Part shown: in pieces, positions 58,189 through 64,000 of the stretch
Layout of the letters: every line of letters begins with the position of its first letter
Position numbering within the stretch: the first letter of the stretch is position 1
From: Synaphobranchus kaupii
Lineage: Eukaryota; Chordata; Actinopteri; Anguilliformes; Synaphobranchidae
Assembly (NCBI GenBank): GCA_029718625.1
Contig: CM056383.1
Coordinates: 71,195,761 to 71,259,760, forward strand
DNA: 64,000 nucleotides
Direction of reading: 5' to 3'
Made by a program: the position numbers and the translations under genes
Notes under the pieces: model-generated
Told to the model about the DNA's origin: nothing
The model's database searches: none
Seen by the model: the letters and a program-made list of their open reading frames with translations, nothing else

Positions 58189-59268
58189 CCACAGATTTAC
58201 AGACCAAACCAGCCAGTTCCAGGTGGCCAAGGCTTTTAAACTGTATTTATTTATCTTTTCACAGGAGGCCATTCTTGTGCTGTACCGACTCCCCAGTACC
58301 CAGGAGAGGAAATAAATGTCTGCTTCAGTAACATGGCAAGAGAACGGCCTTTAAATTCAGAAATATTTTCCATTTACACAGAAGTAAATCAAATTAATTT
58401 CTTTCGTTAGCACAAAACTACACGGCGAACATGCTGGGGGGATTCTCGCCATTACCGGCGTTGTGCATTTGTTTAATGAAATGCAGTTTGCGATCGAGCA
58501 CGGTTTATGTAATTGTGGTTCTCACAAAATGACTGCTGGAGGGAGACGTTACTGAAAGCCTTCAATAAACTGTCATCTGCCTCGGGGGCTGGAAACAGGA
58601 CGGAGAACGGCAGTGGGGTTAAACCAGATGGAGGCTCTCAGACTAATTGAGGGAATAATCTGTAAATGCATTTTAAAAGCAGATAACAAACAGGAAATCT
58701 CAAGCACCTGGCCAGAGCTTAAACAGACTACAGCTGTTCCAACCGGGAGCATTCCAAACGTGCAATTTCCAGCTTCGTCCTTTAAAGGAACCCCAATAAA
58801 GGAGCCCCAGCAACAAGTGGGCACTGTGTGGTGCTTCGCCTCACGTTATCTCATGTACAGTAAACCACCGGCCTGAATAAATGTTTGTTTTTTTCTTCAG
58901 CTTTATTGGACAGGAAGAATGGGAGCGAGAAAGGGAGAGACACGCAACAAAGGTCGCACGGCCAGATTTGCGGCTCGCGATGGGTGAGCATGTGAGCGGC
59001 GCTCTTACAGGCCACGCCACCGAGACACGCCCAGCCTGAATAATAATTACATTTCAACTACAGCCACACAAGCCCAACCACATATAGATCCACCCTGAAT
59101 TGTCTGAGTTTTAGCACAAAAATATATCATTCATCAGCCACAGACGTGCACCATTTTTATATATTTTTATAATGAATTCAGTTTGCAAAACAGGAGACAA
59201 CTGTACTATCCTCAGTTTGAACACAAATGTGACCCCACTCAGTCAAAACACATTCCTTTTGTGTGCGC

Positions 59269-59272
59269 GCGT

Positions 59273-59303
<31 letters not shown>

Positions 59304-59304
59304 G
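59269..59304. repeat. (GT)n followed by G18
   Basis: GT dinucleotides pass directly into 18 G. Confidence 0.95.
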
Positions 59305-60138
59305 TCCATTTGCACATTCAAAGAAAGGACATAGGGCAAGCAGGATAGGTCCTGATAAACACCGATGATCATCTCCCCTTTCTCCCCCATGTTTGATGAG
59401 GAAAATATGTCACCCATTCTCCGGACATGCTTCATTACAATAACGCCCCCAAGACTCACAAACTACAATAACAGGGCAGCACAACATAACGGCATGTAAA
59501 TAAGGATAAATGACCAACTGGACATTTAAAGAATGGGGGACACAGTGCAAGCTGAGTACAAGCTCATTTTGATTAGGGCAATACTGAAGCGTTTCCCCGA
59601 CACGCGCACACGCACGCCCTCCAGCTGTATGGATAGCCTAGTACCCCAGATTGCGGTGTAGCTCTTAGGCCGTTGATGATGTAATCACATTAGAGACAGC
59701 CCTGCAATAGCTGGCCCGGCCTGGCATGACCATTAGAGGGGAAGAGGACTCGTTATCCACGGATAAAGACATGTAGGATTACCCGGCGTGGCTGGGAAAC
59801 TGAGCGGAATGGGTGCTGAAGGCAAACTAGCATCAAATAATTTGAGACTGTGGATGTGTATTTGTATTATTATGCATGTATACAGATCTAACCGTTCTTC
59901 TGTGGAGGCTTGTATGTGATCACAATGGCAGAAAAAGCCCCTTTCGGATTGAAGATTTTTTCCTGTTTAATACACCCCGCGTTTGGTTTTGCTGCATGGA
60001 AATATGAAAAAATCATAAAACACCACCCCCCCCGCAAATTCTTATTTTTGTGTGTGAAGCTTTGAAGAATCACGAGGATACATCCATCATTCCATCTGAT
60101 GACAAGGCCCTATGCAGTTACAATGGCATAATTTGCTT

Positions 60139-60206
60139 CAGGCATGATTAGGGCCTATACCTGCTGTCCAATCAGGCATGATTAGGGCCTATACCTACTG
60201 TCCAAT
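60139..60206. repeat. 34-bp tandem duplication
   Basis: CAGGCATGATTAGGGCCTAT followed by ACCTGCTGTCCAAT is repeated once with one change (GC to AC); a third partial CAGGCCTATG follows. Confidence 0.95.
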
Positions 60207-60424
60207 CAGGCCTATGTCCTTCAATGTAGGCACCTATGAAATTATAGGCTCAGCTGATGACCTAGGCTATATTCTGTGTTGGCGCAAACATTTCCTGATA
60301 ATATATTTTTAATCAAATAAATTGAAAATTTAATTCCAATTTAATTCACTTAATTTGATATTGTATGTCTTTATTTGGTGTGTTTGTTTGTGTGTTGTGG
60401 GTCTGCCCACTGTCTGTCTTTTTT

Positions 60425-60487
60425 GTTATTGCTGGTGGCTACAACTGAAGCTCCCGAAAGGGAAAATAAGTTATTCTATTCTATTCT
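60425..60487 (+). mobile_element. LINE 3' tail fragment with (TTCTA)n
   Basis: GAAGCTCCCGAAAGGGAAAA then TAAGTTATTCTATTCTATTC. A short AT-rich end followed by a pentamer run is the usual 3' terminus of fish LINEs. Only the tail is visible. Confidence 0.45.
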
Positions 60488-62103
60488 AAACAAAATGCAA
60501 GACTAACGTTAAGACAGCCAGCTATATTAACTGTATAATTGTACCAGACGTCAGCAAAGGGGTTGCGACACATTCTGAGTTCATACACAACCCAGACAAA
60601 ACATACTTTCACTGCTGAAATTGTACGCATTTGCAATGCATTAGCAAAACCAGGTCCTCGTTCTTGCAACAGCGAGTACCTGGAAAGAAAAGCATTTCAT
60701 TGAGTTTCTGACCAAATAAGCATCTTAGTTATAATCCATGAGATTTGCGGGTATATTTATAGAAAACCTGATCACAATGAAACGGGGAGCATTGCAGCGT
60801 ATGATAATTCGTTATTAATAAGTAATCCAGAAGCCAGGTCCACAGATTACAGAGCAGCCGTCTCCCACCGTGCTCAAACTGGCTCACTGCCAGAATCTGA
60901 CAGCAGCCCATATTTCCTGAGAGCTGCTCAGGTGTATTATTACATTAAATGTGAAATAATATATAATTTAGATTTCCTGGATGTGGGCCATGACTGGCTT
61001 TCCACTTTGAATGAAGTGTTAGAAAAGTGCCCTGGTCAGAGCTGGGGTCAAAGGTCGTCACATACACAACAACTCTTAAGAGTGGGAGGCAGACTAAAAA
61101 AAATAAAAATAAAGCTCAATACCACTTATGTATGCACACAGACACATCATAGATTTAGCCTTTCAACTTTGCTCTAAAGGAAAATTCATAACATTGTGAA
61201 AGCATGGTGGGCACTGTATTTCTTACAAGGAGGTCCTGGGCTTGAATCCTAGGCAAAGTGATCGTATAACCTTGTTAGGGTGCCCCATGTAAATATTTAA
61301 AAGCTGGATTACTGTGCGCTCCAGAATCTGGCTATACATTGCTCTGCAAAAGGACCCTTCAAAACAAAACTTCAGTTTATCATCTGTACTGTTAGTCCAG
61401 AGACGACGCCAACACAGCCAATGACACTGAGTTAAACCATCACCTCACAGCTACTTGATAATTACTGCGAATGAAGCCACGTAGGCTACACAGAACAGCA
61501 AGGGCTTCTGTGCAATCAAGAGCAGTGTTAACGCGTGGACGTTGCAGAGCTTTGCTTAGCCTACAATTTGGCTGGTGGCGTCATCCCGGACGAGTCCCCT
61601 GGCAAAGCCCTTCGGAGGTTGCACCACACTGGGGGTACTTTTCTGAGATCTAATCACTGCACCATCCATCTGTCTTTATTTAAAAGTGCTGAGCGGCACT
61701 ACAGCGGCTCACACAGAGGACTGCAGAAGAGGAACGGGTTTGGCTATCGACGGCAGGGCTGTCGGAGTAAATTTCAGCGAGCAGACTGCTTTACAGAGAG
61801 ACAGGAATCTGCCTGTTACAGGGGAAGCCTGTGGTTTTGGCTCACTGTGATCACAGGTTCAGATTCTGGTTGAGAAAACAGCGACCGTTTCTATTCTTAC
61901 ACCAAGGCACGGCGCTGTGCTTGGACTGGAGTTCGGAAACATGGAAAAACTGATTCTGAAAACAATGTCAAGACGATCACATCAGCTAATGGTTTTTTCA
62001 AGACTACAGACAATGTGAAACTCTGCCTGTCTCGGTTTCAGTCTCTGCTTCGTTTTTTAGGTGTCAGACCATAAAAAAAAGCTTCAGATCAGTATCTTTC
62101 CCG

Positions 62104-62245
62104 AATCCATCCATCCCTCAATTTTCTACACCGCTTACTCCTAGTCAGGGTCACAGGGTGGACTGGAACCTATCCGAGCATGCATTGGGTGAAAGGCAGG
62201 AATTCGCTCTGTACAGGTCACCAATCAATCGCAGTATCTTTCCTG
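62104..62245 (-). mobile_element. Dispersed fish repeat with (ATCC)n end
   Basis: ATCCATCC then TTCTACACCGCTTACTCCTA, GTCAGGGTCACAGGGTGGAC, CTATCCGAGCATGCATTGGG and TGAAAGGCAGGAAT. I recognise this block order as a very common fish repeat. The tetramer at one end suggests a LINE tail on the - strand. Confidence 0.55.
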
Positions 62246-63083
62246 AGTGACAGTCTAAAATTATGGTGTGGAAGAGCACTTTCTAAGTGCAATGACTCAA
62301 CACCAATTTCATCCCACCCAGTACTGAATGAGGGGAGTTTATTCAGCCTTCACACTCCTGCCTTCACTGTACAAGTCACTGCCTATTATCTGGTGTAACA
62401 GATTTAACAATTTTATCCGAACAGGCAATGGAATTACACAGTTCCCAATACAGAAAGTTAACTAATGGAGCTAAGAGGCTTAAAGATAAAATCACATGTC
62501 AAATGTACCTCACACATTGTAGATCCGGGATTCCAGTACTGTGGTAATAGACAAATTGTGGTCACCAGGACCCTTGGTTGGGGATTTTTGACAGTTATGA
62601 GAACTGAAGTGCATTAAAAACAACAGCTTCTGTTTATCCCTTAATGTAAGAATTAGGCCTATATTTTACGTGTGTGGTTTAGAAATGTGGGACAAGTTGC
62701 TCATTTGGCCACAGGAGGTGTATTTGGTCACAGCATTCTAACTGGAACTATAGAAAGATGACCTTTCTAGATTTTGTGACCGTTCTACACATCTAGATGA
62801 CCTTTCTGAAACTTTCTAGCCTTCTAGGGTTGGGCTCCCTGACGGGAGATTTTTGTTATCACAAGTACACTTCTTATTCCTTACGGATAGCATCTGGTGG
62901 GTCCGGGGTCATGCAGCTAAAAGCCAGAGTTATTCGCAGCAACAGCGAGAGGTGCCGGATTTTAACCAATCACATCTCGGACATCTGCGACTGACGATTG
63001 CCATTTGCAATCCCAGCCAGGAACCAATGGCCACCCAGATTTTGACTTCACATTTTTCTTTTTCTGGCAAATTCTTAAGTTAT

Positions 63084-63104
63084 CAAAAAAAAAAAAAAAA
63101 AAAA
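63084..63104. repeat. Poly(A) run
   Basis: About 20 A, one of only a few A runs this long in the window. Confidence 0.9.
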
Positions 63105-63973
63105 CCCTCAAAACTATGCCCCCATCAATCATTCTTGTCAAGATTGTGGAGATATAAAGTATGTGTGAACCGGTTCTATAAGCTAACATGCTGGGAAGAG
63201 CTTTCACACAAGATACGTGCCTCGTGACAAGAATACCAGGCTACACAGGACTGCTTCCAGAGCAACGTATGGAGTTTCACAACATAACACAGTAAATCAA
63301 CACAAGGGATCTGAGTGCTTGCATGAGAGTGGGTCTTGTCCCGTTTTTTTCTTTTTAAACCACAAGTTACCGTAGTTCTGATTATCGTTCAACTTCTTAC
63401 TAGTACTGGCTAGTATGGAATATGTAGCACTACTCCAAACATACAAGCACAACTGAGGAAGCCTGTCAAATAAATAGGCAAGTAACAGACTTACCCATTT
63501 CCTATAATTACAATATGAATCAGCACAGAACTAGGGTTTTGCCAGTATTGACTACAAACAGATTTTGAGGGGGCTACCAGCAAAGCATTAGGTTTCCAGC
63601 TGGCCTGTCCTTCTTGACAACCTCTAACATCCTCTCCCCGACTCGTTAAGTCAACCACTGTTCCCCGCAAACTTGCTTAATTGAACACAGAAAGGTTTCA
63701 CGGAGACTGGCCTGGATGGCTAGTCTCACTCTCCCCCTCTCTAGCCGGCCTGGTTCTCCTCAGTTTGTGCCCCCCACCCCCCCCAAGTACTGGCTTTCTG
63801 CCTGTGTTTACAGTGCGAGCTGTGGCCATGCGTTTCCACAGCGATTGCCCAGCGTCCTACCCCCCACGGAGTAAATACCCTTGCCCCCCTCCATGCCTCC
63901 AACCGCAGGGCCCACCGCTCTCTGGAGGACTGGGGTAAACGTGTACATGCACACTCAACCTGCTCCAATATCA

Positions 63974-63995
63974 CCCCCCCCCCCCCCCCCCCCCC
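63974..63995. repeat. Poly(C) run, 22 bases
   Basis: Uninterrupted C at the window edge. Confidence 0.95.
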
Positions 63996-64000
63996 AAACC

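Larger units (their letters stand above)
55361..64000 (-). other. Upstream of myo1b coding start: 5'UTR intron and flank
   Basis: 8.6 kb with no recognised gene. No convincing first exon or promoter could be placed. It contains G/C runs, two CA arrays with GCACAC variants, a 34-bp tandem duplication and LINE tail fragments (listed). The stretches 55.4-56.7, 57.0-57.8, 58.3-59.2, 60.5-62.1 and 62.3-63.9 kb show nothing I can name. Confidence 0.6.

Noticed and set aside
61190..61320. Possible tRNA-like B box (GGGCTTGAATCC)
   Set aside because: No A box at the right distance and no tail; too weak to call a SINE.

Overview
The window is eukaryotic and looks like ray-finned (teleost) fish nuclear DNA. 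The evidence is vertebrate-type exons with GT-AG introns, introns up to 25 kb, many short hAT-type inverted-repeat elements of kinds familiar from fish, LINE 3' tails ending in short tandem repeats, a tRNA-derived SINE, and very abundant micro- and minisatellites. Nothing seen is bacterial, plasmid or viral. The species cannot be named from this sequence.

Layout. (1) 1-5513 is the end of one contig. It holds the last coding exon of bard1 on the + strand (1385-1719), encoding the second BRCT repeat and the stop, then a polyA signal and repeat-rich DNA with a 76-77 bp satellite. (2) 5514-6013 is exactly 500 N, an assembly gap. (3) 6014-64000 holds the 5' part of myo1b (unconventional myosin Ib) on the - strand. 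Six consecutive coding exons, from 55349 down to 12364, join in perfect phase to give the first 187 codons of the motor domain: start Met, P-loop GESGAGKT, and the region running into switch I. Codon 188 is split and begins at 12364. Introns are about 6.7, 25.0, 6.7, 1.7 and 2.3 kb. The sixth intron runs off toward the gap, and no later myo1b exon was recognised. 55359-64000 is 5' of the coding start (5'UTR intron or upstream DNA).

The two genes converge tail-to-tail across the gap, but about 950 residues of Myo1b (most of the motor, the IQ neck and the tail) are missing between them. The join is therefore either a large unfilled gap or a misjoin. The bard1 exon also carries an apparent one-base deletion that shifts the frame 36 codons before the stop.

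The remaining sequence is intronic or intergenic and unusually rich in tandem repeats: 15, 20, 34, 42, 45, 48, ~72, 76-77 and 100 bp units, 74 perfect ACTC copies, and about 19 poly(G) or poly(C) runs of 14 bp or more. Four hAT-type MITEs have clear 8-bp target duplications. One of them sits inside another repeat whose uninterrupted copy is also in the window. A 5'-truncated LINE with an R2-type restriction-like endonuclease domain sits inside a TG microsatellite. I found no new gene system; the points of interest are structural.
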